The notes: generated by a model from the sequence alone, not told the origin. A DNA stretch of 64,000 nt from Rhodanobacter sp. OK091 (GCF_900142825.1 NZ_FRCH01000002.1:930001-994000); one strand, 5' to 3'; counted from the stretch's first letter, positions 1 to 12,598 are shown. Program-made: numbers and translations.

Positions 1-1
1 G

Positions 2-367
2 GCCTGGGCGAATCTCGATGCGGCGGATGCGCCCGATGGCGACGCTGATCTGGAGGGACGGGATTTCTCCAGTTTCCAGGTGCCTTCGTGCCCGCATTGC
101 ATCGGCTTGCTGAAGCCGGACGTGGTGTTCTTCGGCGAGAACGTGCCGCGCGAGCGTGTGGATGCCGGCATGCAGGCCTTGCACGATGCCGATGCGATGC
201 TAGTGATCGGTTCGTCGCTGATGGTGTATTCCGGCTACCGCTTTGCCTATGCGGCAGCGCGTGCCGGCAAGCCGATCGCCGCGGTGAACATGGGCCATAC
301 CCGGGCCGATCCGCTGCTGAGCCTGAAGATCGAGCAGTCCTGCGCGCAGGCGCTGGCGTTCCTGTAG
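2..367 (+). CDS. Sir2 family NAD-dependent protein deacylase, C-terminal part
   Basis: The gene enters from the left edge and only its last 121 codons are here; the reading frame is open from base 2. Sirtuins remove acyl groups from lysines using NAD+. The visible part has a Cys-x2-Cys pair (CPHC, the second half of the usual four-cysteine zinc site), followed by the hallmark GLLKPDVVFFGE stretch and then the GSSLMVYSG segment of the Rossmann fold that holds NAD. The end (VNMG..., then ...LAFL) matches the usual sirtuin tail. The catalytic histidine lies before the window. It converges on tadA, with 29 bases between stops. Family assignment is secure; substrate is unknown. Confidence 0.9.
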   Translation, partial: AWANLDAADAPDGDADLEGRDFSSFQVPSCPHCIGLLKPDVVFFGENVPRERVDAGMQALHDADAMLVIGSSLMVYSGYRFAYAAARAGKPIAAVNMGHTRADPLLSLKIEQSCAQALAFL

Positions 368-396
368 CAGCAGCCTGACTTGCGCGGCCTGCTGGC

Positions 397-963
<567 letters not shown>

Positions 964-2541
964 CTATTCCCACTCGATCGTGGCGGGAGGTTTGCCACTG
1001 ATGTCATAAACGACTCGAGATATACCACGTAATTCATTGATTATTCTGTTAGAAACTCTACCAAGAAACTCATACGGCAAGTGCGCCCAATGCGCCGTCA
1101 TGAAGTCGATGGTCTCCACCGCCCGCAGCGCGATCACCCATTCGTAGGCGCGCGCGTCACCGACCACGCCTACCGATTTCACCGGCAGGAACACCGCAAA
1201 CGCCTGGCTGGTCTTGTCGTACAGGTCGGCCTTGCGCAACTCGTCGATGAAGATCGCATCGGCCTGAGCCAGCAAGACGGCATACTCGGGCTTCACCTCG
1301 CCCAGGATGCGCACGCCCAGGCCCGGGCCCGGGAATGGATGGCGGTACACCATCGCGCGTGGCAGGCCGAGCTCCACGCCGATGCGGCGCACCTCGTCCT
1401 TGAACAGTTCGCGCAGCGGCTCAACCAGTTTCAGTTTCATGTGCGCCGGCAGGCCGCCCACGTTGTGATGGCTCTTGATGACGTGAGCCTTGCCGGTCTT
1501 GCTGCCGGCCGATTCGATCACGTCGGGATAGATGGTTCCCTGCGCCAGCCACTTCACGTTGCTGCCGTCGGCAGTGATCTTGCCCGACTCCTCGTCGAAG
1601 ATCTCCACGAACAAGCCGCCGATGATCTTGCGCTTGGCCTCCGGATCGGCCACGCCTTCGAGTGCCTTGAAATAGCGTTCCGCCGCGTCGACACGGATCA
1701 CCTTGACGCCCATGTGCTCGGCCATCGTGGCCATCACCTGATCGCCTTCCTGCCAGCGCAGCAGGCCGGTGTCGACGAACACACAGGTCAACCGGTCGCC
1801 GATCGCCTTGTGCAGCAGTGCCGCGACCACCGAAGAGTCGACGCCGCCGGACAGCCCCAGCAGTACGTGATCATCGCCAACCTGCTCGCGCACGCGGGCG
1901 ATCTGGTCATCGATGATGTTGGCGGCGGTCCATAGCGTGGCGCAGCCGCAGATATCGACGATGAAGCGCTTCAGCAACGCCCCGCCCTGCTTCGTGTGCG
2001 TCACTTCCGGATGGAACTGCACGCCGTACCAGCGCTTGTCCTCGTTCTCCATCACCGCGACCGGGATGCGGTCGGTGGTGCCGGTGATCGCGAAGCCCGG
2101 TGGTGCCTTGGCGACGTGGTCGCCGTGGCTCATCCATACGCTGAGCTTGTGCGCATCGGCATGATCGCTGAGGCCTTCGAATAGCCGGCTCTGCGCAACG
2201 ATGTCCACTTCAGCGTGACCGAACTCGCGTGCGTCGGCAGCCTCGGTGGCACCACCCAGTTGAGCCGCCAGCGTCTGCATGCCGTAGCAGATACCCAGGA
2301 TCGGCACGCCGGAGTCGAATACCTGCTGCGGCGCTTTCGGTGCGTCTGCCAGCGTGGTGGATTCGGGACCGCCGGACAGGATGATGCCCTTGGCGCCAAA
2401 CGCGGCGATCTCGGACGGCGCGTGATCCCAGGCCCAGATCTCGCAGTAAACACCCATCTCGCGAATGCGCCGCGCGATCAGCTGCGTGTACTGAGCGCCG
2501 AAGTCGAGTATCAGGATCTTGTCGCTATGGATATTGGTCAT
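964..2541 (-). CDS. guaA: GMP synthase (glutamine-hydrolysing)
   Basis: GuaA converts XMP to GMP using ATP and glutamine, the last step of guanine nucleotide synthesis. The class I glutaminase domain has the nucleophile Cys85 in GICYGMQ and the His177/Glu179 pair in FHPEV. The ATP-pyrophosphatase domain carries the SGGVDSS P-loop near residue 232, and the C-terminal dimerisation domain ends in KPPATIEWE, the normal GuaA end. I start at [10 protein letters not shown], giving 525 aa, the same length as the E. coli enzyme; an in-frame upstream extension to 2640 runs into the guaB terminator and is not credible. guaB lies 127 bases upstream with its own terminator between. Confidence 0.98.
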   Translation of the reverse strand: MTNIHSDKILILDFGAQYTQLIARRIREMGVYCEIWAWDHAPSEIAAFGAKGIILSGGPESTTLADAPKAPQQVFDSGVPILGICYGMQTLAAQLGGATEAADAREFGHAEVDIVAQSRLFEGLSDHADAHKLSVWMSHGDHVAKAPPGFAITGTTDRIPVAVMENEDKRWYGVQFHPEVTHTKQGGALLKRFIVDICGCATLWTAANIIDDQIARVREQVGDDHVLLGLSGGVDSSVVAALLHKAIGDRLTCVFVDTGLLRWQEGDQVMATMAEHMGVKVIRVDAAERYFKALEGVADPEAKRKIIGGLFVEIFDEESGKITADGSNVKWLAQGTIYPDVIESAGSKTGKAHVIKSHHNVGGLPAHMKLKLVEPLRELFKDEVRRIGVELGLPRAMVYRHPFPGPGLGVRILGEVKPEYAVLLAQADAIFIDELRKADLYDKTSQAFAVFLPVKSVGVVGDARAYEWVIALRAVETIDFMTAHWAHLPYEFLGRVSNRIINELRGISRVVYDISGKPPATIEWE

Positions 2542-2632
2542 CGGTCCGGTTTTCGCCACATGGCAATCAGGCCACGTCGACGCCTTTGATCTCGAAAAGC
2601 AATGCAACGCCGGATGTGCCGGTCGCCACCTG

Positions 2633-2663
2633 TAAAACAAGGCGCCGGCCCTTGGGCCGGCGC
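2633..2663 (-). terminator. Rho-independent terminator of guaB
   Basis: A perfect 10-bp GC stem (GCGCCGGCCC with its complement, tight TT/CTTG loop) begins 5 bases after the guaB stop and is followed on the minus strand by CTTGTTTT. It separates guaB from guaA, so guaA probably also has its own promoter in the remaining ~90 bases. Confidence 0.8.
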
Positions 2664-2668
2664 GTCAG

Positions 2669-4153
<1,485 letters not shown>

Positions 4154-4208
4154 TTATACGCGCCCTGCCGTGAAGCTCGCCAGCCATGCGGCTGAACGGA
4201 ACGCCTGA

Positions 4209-5078
4209 TCAGGCGATCTTGTGCCGCAGCGCGTGCGCTTCGGCCGCTTCCAGCGTGTTCTCCATCAGCGTGGCCACCGTCATCGGACCGACCCCGCCTG
4301 GCACCGGTGTGATCCAGCTGGCACGTTCAGCGGCGGCATCGAATTCCACATCGCCGACCAGCCGGCCATCGTCGAGCCGGTTGATGCCGACATCGATCAC
4401 CACGGCGCCCGGCTTGATCCATTCGCCCTTGACCAGCCCCGGCTTGCCGACCGCGACGGCCACGATATCGGCCTGACGCACGAAGCCTTCCAGGTCGCGC
4501 GTGAAGCGGTGGCACGACGTGGTCGTACAGCCGGCAATCATCAGTTCCAGCGCCAGTGGCCGTCCGACGTGATTGGAGACGCCGACCACTACCGCGTGCT
4601 GGCCACGCACCGGGCGATCGGTGTGGCCGAGCAAGGTCATGACGCCTTTCGGTGTGCATGGGCGCAGGCCGAAACGGCGCAGCGCGAGGCGGCCTACATT
4701 CACTGCCTGGAAACCGTCGACGTCCTTGTCCGGATCGATGCGGTCGACCAGGGCGTCCTCGTCGATATGTTCCGGCAGCGGCGATTGCACCAGGATGCCG
4801 TGCACGTCGGGATCGGCATTCAGCCGGTCGATCAGTGCGAACAGCTCGTCCTGGGTCGTGCTTGAAGGCAGGTCGTAGTCGAACGAACGGAAGCCCACCT
4901 GATGGCAGGCCTTGCGCTTGTTTCGCACATACACCGACGAAGCGGCATCGCTGCCTACCAGCACCACCGCCAGCCCCGGCGCGGGCAGCCCGCGCCCCAC
5001 CCGTTCGGCAACGCGCAGGCCCACTCGATCAAGCAGTTCCTGGGCGATGCGTTTGCCGTCGAGAATGCGTGCGCTCAT
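4209..5078 (-). CDS. folD: Bifunctional methylenetetrahydrofolate dehydrogenase / methenyltetrahydrofolate cyclohydrolase
   Basis: FolD interconverts 5,10-methylene-THF, methenyl-THF and 10-formyl-THF with NADP+, supplying one-carbon units for purine synthesis, which fits its position before guaB. Tyr50 and Lys54 of the YVxxK motif give the cyclohydrolase/dehydrogenase site; the later [10 protein letters not shown] stretch is the Rossmann dinucleotide segment, and the family end motif [11 protein letters not shown] is present. I start at [12 protein letters not shown] (289 aa, normal length). A longer frame upstream to 5222 overlaps the divergent acetyltransferase start and lacks homology. 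Confidence 0.97.
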   Translation of the reverse strand: MSARILDGKRIAQELLDRVGLRVAERVGRGLPAPGLAVVLVGSDAASSVYVRNKRKACHQVGFRSFDYDLPSSTTQDELFALIDRLNADPDVHGILVQSPLPEHIDEDALVDRIDPDKDVDGFQAVNVGRLALRRFGLRPCTPKGVMTLLGHTDRPVRGQHAVVVGVSNHVGRPLALELMIAGCTTTSCHRFTRDLEGFVRQADIVAVAVGKPGLVKGEWIKPGAVVIDVGINRLDDGRLVGDVEFDAAAERASWITPVPGGVGPMTVATLMENTLEAAEAHALRHKIA

Positions 5079-5153
5079 GTTGATGCCTGGCTGGAAGTTG
5101 CCCATTATCGCGGCTGGCCCACGTGCATACAAACCATGGCGCAAGAGTGCCCG

Positions 5154-5732
5154 ATGTCCATCGAACCGATCTCGCCCGCATGGGTACTTGTCGACGAACC
5201 GCTGCGGCTGCGCCCATGGCAACCGCGCGATGCCGAAGACCTGCTGGATGCGGCGCGTTCGTCAGTAGCCAGTGTGGGTCGCTGGCTGCCCTGGTGCCAT
5301 GCGGGTTACGACCTGGATGAGGCGCGCACATGGATCAGCCATTGCCAGGACGGCTGGTCGCGCGGCGAGCACTTTGCGTTCCCGATTTTCGATCTGCAGA
5401 CCGGCGAACTGCTCGGTGGGTGCGGACTCAACCAGCTCAACCACCCGCATCGCAGCGCCAACCTCGGTTATTGGGTGCGTCAGTCGCGCCAAGGCGAGGG
5501 CATCGCCGCACGTGCCGCCGCGCTGGTCGCACGTTTCGGCTTTGAACAGCTGGGACTGATACGCATCGAGATCGTTGTCATGCCCGACAACCACGCCAGC
5601 CAACGCACGGCCCAAAAAACCGGCGCGCACTTCGAGGCGGTAGCGCGGCATCGTCTATGGGCGAACGGACAAGCCCATGATGCTGCGGTGTACGGTTTGA
5701 CCCCGGCGGATCTGCCACAGCCCGTGCAGTAA
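5154..5732 (+). CDS. GNAT family N-acetyltransferase, RimJ/RimL type
   Basis: This 192-aa protein has the RimJ/RimL-like GNAT pattern: an N-terminal [14 protein letters not shown] strand-helix, the central GLNQL/NLGYWV strands and the acetyl-CoA loop RQGEGIAAR at residues 112-120, followed by [12 protein letters not shown], which is the usual Asn-x-x-S-x-R-x-x-x-K-x-G helix. Such enzymes acetylate alpha-amino groups of ribosomal or other proteins or small amines; the substrate here cannot be read. I chose the Met at 5154, preceded by AAGAG; Met at 5136 is an alternative. It is divergent from folD (75 bases) and converges with der. Confidence 0.88.
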   Translation: MSIEPISPAWVLVDEPLRLRPWQPRDAEDLLDAARSSVASVGRWLPWCHAGYDLDEARTWISHCQDGWSRGEHFAFPIFDLQTGELLGGCGLNQLNHPHRSANLGYWVRQSRQGEGIAARAAALVARFGFEQLGLIRIEIVVMPDNHASQRTAQKTGAHFEAVARHRLWANGQAHDAAVYGLTPADLPQPVQ

Positions 5733-5755
5733 TCTGGCCGGAGTGTGCCGAAGAA

Positions 5756-7159
5756 TCAGCGCGTGCGCTTGATCAGGTCGCTGACCCGGCGCCGGGCCTT
5801 CTGCGCCTGCTCTTTGGTCAACACCTTCTTGCGCCCGGCATACGGGTTCTCGCTTTCGCGGAAGGCGATCCGGATCGGCGTACCTTCCAGTTTGTAGCGC
5901 TTGCGGAAGAAGTTTTCCAGATAGCGTTGATACGCCGGTGCGATGTGCTTGGTGCGGGTGCCGTGGATCACGATGGTCGGCGGGTTGTTGCCACCCGGAT
6001 GGGCAAAACGCAGCTTCGGCGAATGGCCGTGGACCAGCGGTGGCTGGTAGCCCTCGTAAGCCTTCTCCAGCGTCTTGGTCAGATCGGAAGACACCAGCAC
6101 CTTGGTCGCCGACGCATGCGCACGCACGACGGCGCGCATCAGCTCGCGCAGACCCGAACCGTGCAGTGCCGAGATATGCACCTGCTTGGCCCAGTCGACG
6201 AATACCAGTCGGCGGTCCAGCGCACGCATGCATTCGTCGCGTTGGTATTGATCCAGGCCATCCCATTTGTTGATGGCGATCACCAGCGCCCTGCCCTCGT
6301 CCATGGCATATCCGATCAGGGTGAGATCCTGATCGGCCAGGTTTTCGCGCGCATCGATCATCACCACCACAACCTGGGCCGCGGCAATCGACTGCAGCGT
6401 CTTGATGACACTGAATTTCTCGACGGCTTCCTCGACGCGTGCCTTGCGGCGGATGCCGGCGGTATCGATCAGCGTATAGCGCGTGCCGTCGCGTTCCAGC
6501 GGAACGCGGATCGGATCGCGGGTAGTGCCGGCCACGTCGGAGACGATCAACCGGTCTTCGCCCAGCAGGCGATTGATCAGCGTCGATTTGCCGGCATTCG
6601 GACGTCCGACGATGGCGACACGGATGCTGCCGCCCTCTCCTTCTTCCTCGACCGTGCTTTCCTTGTCGGCCGGCAGCAACGGCAGGATCAGCTCGATCAG
6701 CTCGCCGGTGCCGCGATTGTGTGCAGCAGACAACGGCAGGATATTGCCGACACCGAAGGCAGAGAACTCGGCCAGCACGGCCTCCTCTTCCAACCCATCG
6801 GTCTTGTTGACTGCCGCGATGATGGTTTTACCGCTGCGGCGCAGCTCGCCGAGGATGACGTAGTCCTGCGGCAGCAGGCCTTCGCGGGCATCGACCACGA
6901 ACACCAGCACGTTCGCCTCTTCGATCGCCAGGCGCACCTGCTTTGCGGTGAGCACGTCCATGGCTTCCTCGACCCCGGACAGACCACCGGTGTCGACCAC
7001 CACGAAGGGCCGCGCGCCGCTGCGGCATACGCCGTAGTGACGATCGCGAGTGACGCCCGGCATGTCGGCCACGAGGGCGTCGCGGCTGCGCGTCAGTACA
7101 TTGAAAAGGGTCGATTTACCGACATTCGGACGACCAACCAGCGCGACGACGGGCAGCAT
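5756..7159 (-). CDS. der: Ribosome-assembly GTPase Der (EngA)
   Basis: Der is an essential tandem GTPase that acts in maturation of the 50S subunit. Both P-loops are visible, GRPNVGKST at residues 9-17 and GRPNAGKST at 185-193, with the matching DTGG/DTAG and NKTD/NKWD motifs. The C-terminal KH-like domain (about 385-467) ends in a basic tail (ARRRVSDLIKRTR). At 467 aa the length is normal. It is the last gene of a minus-strand run with bamB, yfgM and rodZ upstream, the usual neighbourhood in gammaproteobacteria, though ispG and hisS, common in this cluster elsewhere, are absent. Confidence 0.98.
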   Translation of the reverse strand: MLPVVALVGRPNVGKSTLFNVLTRSRDALVADMPGVTRDRHYGVCRSGARPFVVVDTGGLSGVEEAMDVLTAKQVRLAIEEANVLVFVVDAREGLLPQDYVILGELRRSGKTIIAAVNKTDGLEEEAVLAEFSAFGVGNILPLSAAHNRGTGELIELILPLLPADKESTVEEEGEGGSIRVAIVGRPNAGKSTLINRLLGEDRLIVSDVAGTTRDPIRVPLERDGTRYTLIDTAGIRRKARVEEAVEKFSVIKTLQSIAAAQVVVVMIDARENLADQDLTLIGYAMDEGRALVIAINKWDGLDQYQRDECMRALDRRLVFVDWAKQVHISALHGSGLRELMRAVVRAHASATKVLVSSDLTKTLEKAYEGYQPPLVHGHSPKLRFAHPGGNNPPTIVIHGTRTKHIAPAYQRYLENFFRKRYKLEGTPIRIAFRESENPYAGRKKVLTKEQAQKARRRVSDLIKRTR

Positions 7160-7181
7160 GATGAGGACTTCGTTTCAGCGA

Positions 7182-8378
7182 TCAGTGCGCGGACAGACGA
7201 TAGGCACCGATGTGGCCTTCGACGTCCTCGACATAGACGGTGTCACCCACCACCAGCGGTTGGGCGCGGATCGCCTTCTTGGACAGCCGCTCGCGACCGG
7301 CCAGCGCGCCGTCACCCACCTTCAGCCAATGCACGTAGCCTTCCATGTCGCCCACCACAACGTAATCGCCCTGCACGGCCGGGCCGGTGACCCAGCGGTA
7401 TTTCAGAGCGTCGTTCTTCCACATGTCGGCGCCGCCGGTCTTGTCGAATGCCCACACCTGCGACTCGTCATTGGCACCGACAATCGCATTGCCGCTGGAG
7501 GCCAGCGAGCCGAAGCTGGAAAACGGACGCGTCCACAGCGGGCGACCCGTGGGGCCGTCCACGGCCACCAGATTGCCGTGATAGGCGGCACCGTAGAGCG
7601 TGCTGCCATCGAGCAGAATCCCGCCATCGACGTCACTCAGTCGATCGATCTCGGTACGGCCTTCGCCGCTGGAGAGCTTCTGCTCCCACAGCTTCGAGCC
7701 ATTGTCCAGTCGCAACGCGACCAGCTTGCCGTCATCGCTGCCAAAGAACAGTACGCCATTGGCCACCAGCAGCCGACCATTGCCACGCAGGCTCAACAGC
7801 GGAACGGTACCCTGGTCATAGACCCAGCGACGCTCGCCGGTCTTGCTGTCCAGCGCGTAGACGCGACCATCGCTGGTCCGCACCACCACCAGATCGCCGA
7901 CGACCACGGGCGAGGTCAACACCTCGGATTTCAATTCGGCTTCCCAGCGCGGGCTGCCATCTTTCGCGTTCACGCCGTAGACGTGACCATCCAGCGTACC
8001 GACGGCGAGCAGATCGCCACTGACGGCTGGGCCACCGGCATACAGTGCATCTTTGCGCTTCTTGTCACCCCAGCCGAACCAGCCATGGGTGCTCGAGCTC
8101 TTCGACCACAGCGTCTTGCCGCTGGTGGCGTCGATCGCGACCAGTTTGCCGTCCGTGCTGTCGGCGTAGAGCACGCCATCAACCACGGCCGGACGCAGGC
8201 GGGCGCCACTGTCGCCGGCACCGTCGCCCACTCGGCTACGCCATAAACGCGTGGCTTGAACGGTAGGCTTGAAGTCCTTGGCCAGCGGAGTCGGCGGCTG
8301 GACGTTTTCCTTCTTGAACGAATGGCAACCGGCAAGGGTCACCAATGAAGCCAGCGTGATCAGCAAAAATCTTTTCAT
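7182..8378 (-). CDS. bamB: Outer membrane protein assembly lipoprotein BamB
   Basis: BamB is the beta-propeller lipoprotein of the BAM complex that inserts barrel proteins into the outer membrane. The 398-aa product starts with a lipoprotein signal ending in the lipobox LAGC (lipidated Cys18), then repeats of the PQQ/propeller type (for example GKLVAIDATSGKTLW and GRVYALDSKTGERRW) fill the rest, as expected for eight blades. Its start overlaps the yfgM stop by four bases, so the two are probably translationally coupled. Confidence 0.96.
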   Translation of the reverse strand: MKRFLLITLASLVTLAGCHSFKKENVQPPTPLAKDFKPTVQATRLWRSRVGDGAGDSGARLRPAVVDGVLYADSTDGKLVAIDATSGKTLWSKSSSTHGWFGWGDKKRKDALYAGGPAVSGDLLAVGTLDGHVYGVNAKDGSPRWEAELKSEVLTSPVVVGDLVVVRTSDGRVYALDSKTGERRWVYDQGTVPLLSLRGNGRLLVANGVLFFGSDDGKLVALRLDNGSKLWEQKLSSGEGRTEIDRLSDVDGGILLDGSTLYGAAYHGNLVAVDGPTGRPLWTRPFSSFGSLASSGNAIVGANDESQVWAFDKTGGADMWKNDALKYRWVTGPAVQGDYVVVGDMEGYVHWLKVGDGALAGRERLSKKAIRAQPLVVGDTVYVEDVEGHIGAYRLSAH

Positions 8379-9025
8379 GCACCCTGCTTCCCGGCCACGG
8401 CCAAATCATCGAGTTTCATCTGCAAGGCGCCGCGTTGCGGCGCTTCCTGGGCCAACGTCGACAAGGCTGTCTGATAAGCCTTGCGTGCATCGTCGGAACG
8501 TCCAAGCTTGACCAGCGCATCACCGCGGAGTTCCTGAGCCAGTCCCTTGTAGCTGTCGGCCGGTATGCGATCGAGCGTGGCCAGCACGGCGTTGCCGTTG
8601 CCTCGCGCCATCTCCACCTGCGCCATGCGCAGCAGCGCCAACGACTTCAACGCCGGATCGGCGGCATGGCTTTCAGCCCACGTCAGCGACGCCTCGGCCT
8701 TGTCCAGCTGTTTGGCTTCCACTTGCTTCTTGGCGCGGTCGCTGACGGCAAATACGGCATACGGCGACTCGGCGTAATCCTTCATCAGCTGATCGGTCAG
8801 TTGTGCTGCGATCTCCGGCTTGCCGGATGCCTGCGCGACCTGCACCTGCTGATAGAGCTGCGATGCGATGCCCTCATTGCGGGCCTGGTGGTTGCGCCAC
8901 TGCTGCCAGCCGAAGATTCCGACCAGGCCGATCGCGATACCGACGATGATCGACACACCATTCTCGCGCAGCCACTTCTGAACCAATTCGCTTTGTTCGT
9001 ACTTGTCGTATTCTTCAAATGCCAT
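8375..9025 (-). CDS. yfgM: Tetratricopeptide-like translocon accessory protein, YfgM family
   Basis: YfgM is an inner-membrane protein with a periplasmic TPR-like domain that associates with SecYEG and periplasmic chaperones. The 216-aa product has the family start MAFEEYDKYEQSELVQKW, one membrane helix at about residues 24-43 (IIVGIAIGLVGIFGWQQW), then helical repeats with a long Ala/Gln-rich pattern. I set the start at base 9025, which has an AGGGTG ribosome site nine bases upstream; an in-frame extension to 9082 is not supported. It precedes bamB with a four-base overlap. Confidence 0.93.
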   Translation of the reverse strand: MAFEEYDKYEQSELVQKWLRENGVSIIVGIAIGLVGIFGWQQWRNHQARNEGIASQLYQQVQVAQASGKPEIAAQLTDQLMKDYAESPYAVFAVSDRAKKQVEAKQLDKAEASLTWAESHAADPALKSLALLRMAQVEMARGNGNAVLATLDRIPADSYKGLAQELRGDALVKLGRSDDARKAYQTALSTLAQEAPQRGALQMKLDDLAVAGKQGA

Positions 9026-9176
9026 GCAATCACCCTTCAAAAGGCTGCATACCCGCAGGCGCGTGCACGGGCCTGCGGACAAATAATAGGGAAAAGCCGA
9101 TCACACCCGCTCGTTGCCGAGCGGGCAATGGGCAAGCATAACCGAAATGGGTTGTCCGGAACGGTCCGGGAGGTGA

Positions 9177-10178
9177 TCAGAGGCTGGCTGCGGAGGCCTT
9201 GCCATCCTGCATCTGCACGCGGAAGCGCGCCACATTGGCATGCCGGAAATCGTCCAGTCCCACGGCCCGGCCATCGATGCTGATCTGCGCGCCACTGGCG
9301 TTGCCAATGCGCACATCCAGCGGCTGATTGCTGTGGTAGGTCTTGTTGCTGCCGGCAGGCAGCAGGCCATACTCCAGTCGCGTGCCCGCACTGTCCACCA
9401 CCTCGACCCAGCTGGCCGAGCTCAGATTCAAGCTAAGGCTGTGACCACCATTACCGGCCTCGGCTGCTGCCGGCACGGTGGGTTTGGCGGGCGCCACGCT
9501 GCCGTTGTCCAGACTCGGGAACGGCGCCATCGAGGCCATCAAGGGCTCCTGATCCTGCCCTTGTGTCTGCGCGACCGGCGGCGGCGACGATGGGATCGCC
9601 CGGCTGGCCACGCTGTGGGCGGCCGCGGTCGGTGTTGCGGCCGGCGCATCCACTTGCGCCACCGGTGCTGAATCCAGCGGGGCCAGATGGCTGAGGTCAC
9701 GATCGAGGGTGCCGCGCACGCCCAGCCAGATCATCGGCACCACAATCACCGCCGTCAGCACGACGTAGGTAGCGGCGGTGGCGTAGCGATCCAGCAGGAA
9801 GCGCGAATGCGAGATGCCGCCCGTCGCCACCAGCGTCGGCTCGACGTGCTTGATGCGGTCAAGTTCAACCTGGATCGACGCCTCGTTGATGCCGAGGTGG
9901 CGCGCGTACTTGCCGATGTAACTGGCGAGATAAACCTTCGAATCGATGCCGTCGTACTGATCGCGCTCGAGCTGGCGCAGTACGCGTGCGGGCAATTTCA
10001 GGATGTGTGCGCAGGCTTCCAGATCCAGCCCGCGTGCTTCACGCGCCGCATGCAGACGATTGCCGAAACTGATCGTGCGGGACTCTGTCGACGGCACGTC
10101 CAGTTCGGGCAAATTGATGCCGAATATATCCGGCTCGTTCGCACCGGGCTTGGTCGATGGTGGCTGCATGGAGGTCAT
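9177..10178 (-). CDS. rodZ: Cytoskeleton protein RodZ
   Basis: RodZ links MreB filaments to the wall-synthesis machinery to keep rod shape. The 333-aa product has a cytoplasmic helix-turn-helix domain (about residues 37-110, with LHAAREARGLDLEACAHILK), one membrane helix at about 134-156, an Ala/Pro/Thr-rich periplasmic linker and a C-terminal beta domain (about 230-333; SWVEVVDSAGTRLEYGLLP). The architecture is complete. It lies between pilF (four-base overlap) and yfgM. Confidence 0.94.
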   Translation of the reverse strand: MTSMQPPSTKPGANEPDIFGINLPELDVPSTESRTISFGNRLHAAREARGLDLEACAHILKLPARVLRQLERDQYDGIDSKVYLASYIGKYARHLGINEASIQVELDRIKHVEPTLVATGGISHSRFLLDRYATAATYVVLTAVIVVPMIWLGVRGTLDRDLSHLAPLDSAPVAQVDAPAATPTAAAHSVASRAIPSSPPPVAQTQGQDQEPLMASMAPFPSLDNGSVAPAKPTVPAAAEAGNGGHSLSLNLSSASWVEVVDSAGTRLEYGLLPAGSNKTYHSNQPLDVRIGNASGAQISIDGRAVGLDDFRHANVARFRVQMQDGKASAASL

Positions 10179-10963
10179 GGGCGGGCAGTGGTGTCGAGAG
10201 CGTGCGCCTGCTCCGAATCCGGGAACTGGCCAAGCAACCGTTTACTGTAAGTGAGGGCACCTTCCGAGTTGCCCAGACGGGATTCAATGTCGTGACCAAG
10301 CTTGAGTGACGCGGCAGTCGGCTGGCCCAGCGCATCGAATCGCTGGATGAAAGCCCTGGCGCGGAACGCATCGTTATTCAGATAAAGCACATTCGCAAGC
10401 TGGAAGAGTGCCTCCGCGTTGTTCGGATTTCGCGCGATGGCGTCACGAAAACTCGTTTCGGCGCCCTTCGCGTCATTGGCACGCATCTGGCATACGCCCT
10501 CGTTCGTCAGGGCCACGTCGGGCGTCTGGTAGAACGGGGCGGCGACCGCTTTCTGGAAATACCCGGCCGCTTCGGCCATTTTCCCGGTATGACACAGGAA
10601 TACACCGAGATTGTTGTTCGGTGCGCCCTTGGCCGGCTCCAGCGCCTCCGCCTTGCGGTAATGCTCTTCGGCTTCGGGCAGCTTGTTGATGCGCTCGTAG
10701 ATCACCGCGATCACCGTGTGCGCCGGCGCGTAATTGGGGTTGAACTGCAAGGCCTTGGTCACCTTCTCCAGCGCCGTCTGCAGATCGCCGGAGTCCATGT
10801 AGCGCTGGGCCAGCTCCGTATGGATGCGGGCGGCATCCACGGCCTGGTCAGCCTTGCTGGATTCCGGCATGTTTTTGCCCAGCGAGTTGCTGTCGGTGCG
10901 AGTGGTCATGCACCCGGCCAGCGGCAGCAGCAGACTGAAGATCAGTACCCGGTCATATCGCAT
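10175..10963 (-). CDS. pilF: Type IV pilus biogenesis/stability lipoprotein PilF (PilW)
   Basis: PilF is the outer-membrane pilotin that lets the secretin PilQ assemble, so this gene points to type IV pili. The 262-aa product has a lipoprotein signal (LLLPLAGC, Cys18) and about six TPR repeats typical of the family ([19 protein letters not shown] and similar). I start at MRYDRVLIF (base 10963). This start lies 11 bases inside the end of rlmN, and the pilF stop overlaps the rodZ start by four bases, giving a tightly packed rlmN-pilF-rodZ run. Confidence 0.93.
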   Translation of the reverse strand: MRYDRVLIFSLLLPLAGCMTTRTDSNSLGKNMPESSKADQAVDAARIHTELAQRYMDSGDLQTALEKVTKALQFNPNYAPAHTVIAVIYERINKLPEAEEHYRKAEALEPAKGAPNNNLGVFLCHTGKMAEAAGYFQKAVAAPFYQTPDVALTNEGVCQMRANDAKGAETSFRDAIARNPNNAEALFQLANVLYLNNDAFRARAFIQRFDALGQPTAASLKLGHDIESRLGNSEGALTYSKRLLGQFPDSEQAHALDTTARP

Positions 10964-12104
10964 GCAATGCCCCATCGTCCTGCCGCTTGCGAAGATCGGC
11001 ACTACGCCGGGTACGATCGGTCACCTGCCCGGCCAATTGACCGCAGGCGGCATCGATATCGTCGCCGCGGGTACGCCGCAACATGGTCAGCACACCGGCA
11101 TTCAACAGCTGCGTCTGGAAGTCGCGAATGTCATTCGCGTCCGAACGCTCATAGCGGGTGCCGGGGAATGGGTTGAACGGAATCAAGTTGACCTTGCAGG
11201 TAGGCAGCTTGCGCATCAGCTTGATCAGCTGGCGGGCGTGCTCGGGCTGGTCGTTGATGCCCTTCATCAAGGTGTATTCGAACGTGATCGAGGTGCGCGG
11301 CTTGCGTGCTACCCAGCGCTGGCAGGCGGCCAGCAGCTCGGCGATCGGGTAACGTTTGTTGATCGGCACCAGTTCGGTGCGCAGGTCGTCGTTCGCTGCG
11401 TGCAACGATACCGCCAGCGACACGTCGATAGCGTCGGACAACTGGTCGATCAGCGGCACCATGCCCGCGGTGGACAGCGTGACGCGCTTGGCGGCTAGGC
11501 CGAAACCCAGGTCGTCGCGCATCAGGCGCATCGCCCGCACCACATTCTCGAAATTCGCCAGCGGTTCGCCCATGCCCATCATCACCACGTTGGTGATGCG
11601 ACGGTTCTGGTGGGTAATGTTGCCCAGGTACTTCGCCGCCACCCACACCTGGCCGATGATTTCGGCGGTGGACAGGTTGCGGTTGAAACCCTGCGCCCCG
11701 GTCGAGCAGAAACTGCAGTTCAGGGCGCAACCGATCTGCGAGGACACGCACAAGGTGCCGCGAGTCGGTTCGGGGATGTACACCGTCTCGATCGCGTTGC
11801 CGCTGTCCATGCCCAGCAGCCACTTGTGCGTACCGTCGGTGGCGGCCTTGTCCAACAATGTCTTCGGCGCGCCGATGTAGCAGACCTCGGTGAGCTTGGC
11901 GCGCAGCGCCTTGCCCACGTCGGTCATGTTTTCGAAGTCGTCTTCCAGGTCGTGGTAGATCCACTTCATCACCTGTTCGGCACGATACGGCTTCTCGCCG
12001 ATCTGCGTGAAGAAATCACGCAGACCCTGGCGATCGAAATCGAGCAGATTGACCTTGCCGGTGGAACCGGTCGGGGCAGTTGGAGTGGCGATTACCTGGT
12101 TCAT
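10953..12104 (-). CDS. rlmN: Dual-specificity 23S rRNA / tRNA adenine-C2 methyltransferase RlmN
   Basis: RlmN is a radical-SAM enzyme that methylates C2 of A2503 in 23S rRNA and A37 in some tRNAs. The 4Fe-4S site is the CxxxCxxC triad at Cys126, Cys130 and Cys133, and the second catalytic Cys354 sits in [14 protein letters not shown], just as in the family; the [13 protein letters not shown] motif that binds SAM is present. The length (383 aa) is normal. The gene lies 68 bases downstream of ndk and overlaps pilF. Confidence 0.97.
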   Translation of the reverse strand: MNQVIATPTAPTGSTGKVNLLDFDRQGLRDFFTQIGEKPYRAEQVMKWIYHDLEDDFENMTDVGKALRAKLTEVCYIGAPKTLLDKAATDGTHKWLLGMDSGNAIETVYIPEPTRGTLCVSSQIGCALNCSFCSTGAQGFNRNLSTAEIIGQVWVAAKYLGNITHQNRRITNVVMMGMGEPLANFENVVRAMRLMRDDLGFGLAAKRVTLSTAGMVPLIDQLSDAIDVSLAVSLHAANDDLRTELVPINKRYPIAELLAACQRWVARKPRTSITFEYTLMKGINDQPEHARQLIKLMRKLPTCKVNLIPFNPFPGTRYERSDANDIRDFQTQLLNAGVLTMLRRTRGDDIDAACGQLAGQVTDRTRRSADLRKRQDDGALHAI

Positions 12105-12172
12105 GATTTTCTGAAGAGTGCGGCCATGGACGGCCGCTTTTTGATCCTAGCGTTCAAGGACGAACGCACTGG

Positions 12173-12598
12173 TTAACGAGACAACACGTCCGTCGCAGCG
12201 AAGAAATAAGCGATCTCCACCTTGGCGGTATCGGCCGCATCGGAACCATGCACGGCATTGGCGTCGATGGAATCGGCGAAGTCGGCGCGGATCGTGCCCG
12301 GCGCGGCTTCCTTCGGGTTGGTGGCGCCCATCAGATCGCGATGAGCCAGTACGGCGTTCTCGCCCTCGAGCGCGGTGATCATCACCGGGCCGGAGATCAT
12401 GAACTCGACCAGCGCTTTGAAGAACGGACGCTCGCGGTGCACGGCATAGAAGCCTTCGGCCTCCTGGCGCGACAACTGCTTCATCTTCGCGGCCACGATC
12501 TTGAGGCCGGCCTTTTCGAAGCGCGCGTAAATTTCACCGATGACGTTTTTGGCAACGGCGTCGGGCTTGATGATGGAAAGGGTGCGCTCCAGCGCCAT
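12173..12598 (-). CDS. ndk: Nucleoside-diphosphate kinase
   Basis: Ndk transfers the gamma phosphate of ATP to NDPs through a phosphohistidine. The active His117 is in NAVHGSDA, and the start [15 protein letters not shown] is canonical. At 141 aa it has the standard length, so I reject the in-frame extension to 12652. It heads the minus-strand run and is divergent from the psrA-like regulator, leaving about 220 bases for both promoters. Confidence 0.98.
   Translation of the reverse strand: MALERTLSIIKPDAVAKNVIGEIYARFEKAGLKIVAAKMKQLSRQEAEGFYAVHRERPFFKALVEFMISGPVMITALEGENAVLAHRDLMGATNPKEAAPGTIRADFADSIDANAVHGSDAADTAKVEIAYFFAATDVLSR

Noticed and set aside
2542-2640. N-terminal extension of guaA
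   Set aside because: It runs through the guaB terminator and would make the protein 33 aa longer than the family.
12117-12142. GCGGCC-ATGGAC-GGCCGC-TTTTTG hairpin between ndk and rlmN
   Set aside because: It is oriented as a plus-strand terminator, but no plus-strand gene lies upstream; on the minus strand it has no U-tract. Left unassigned.
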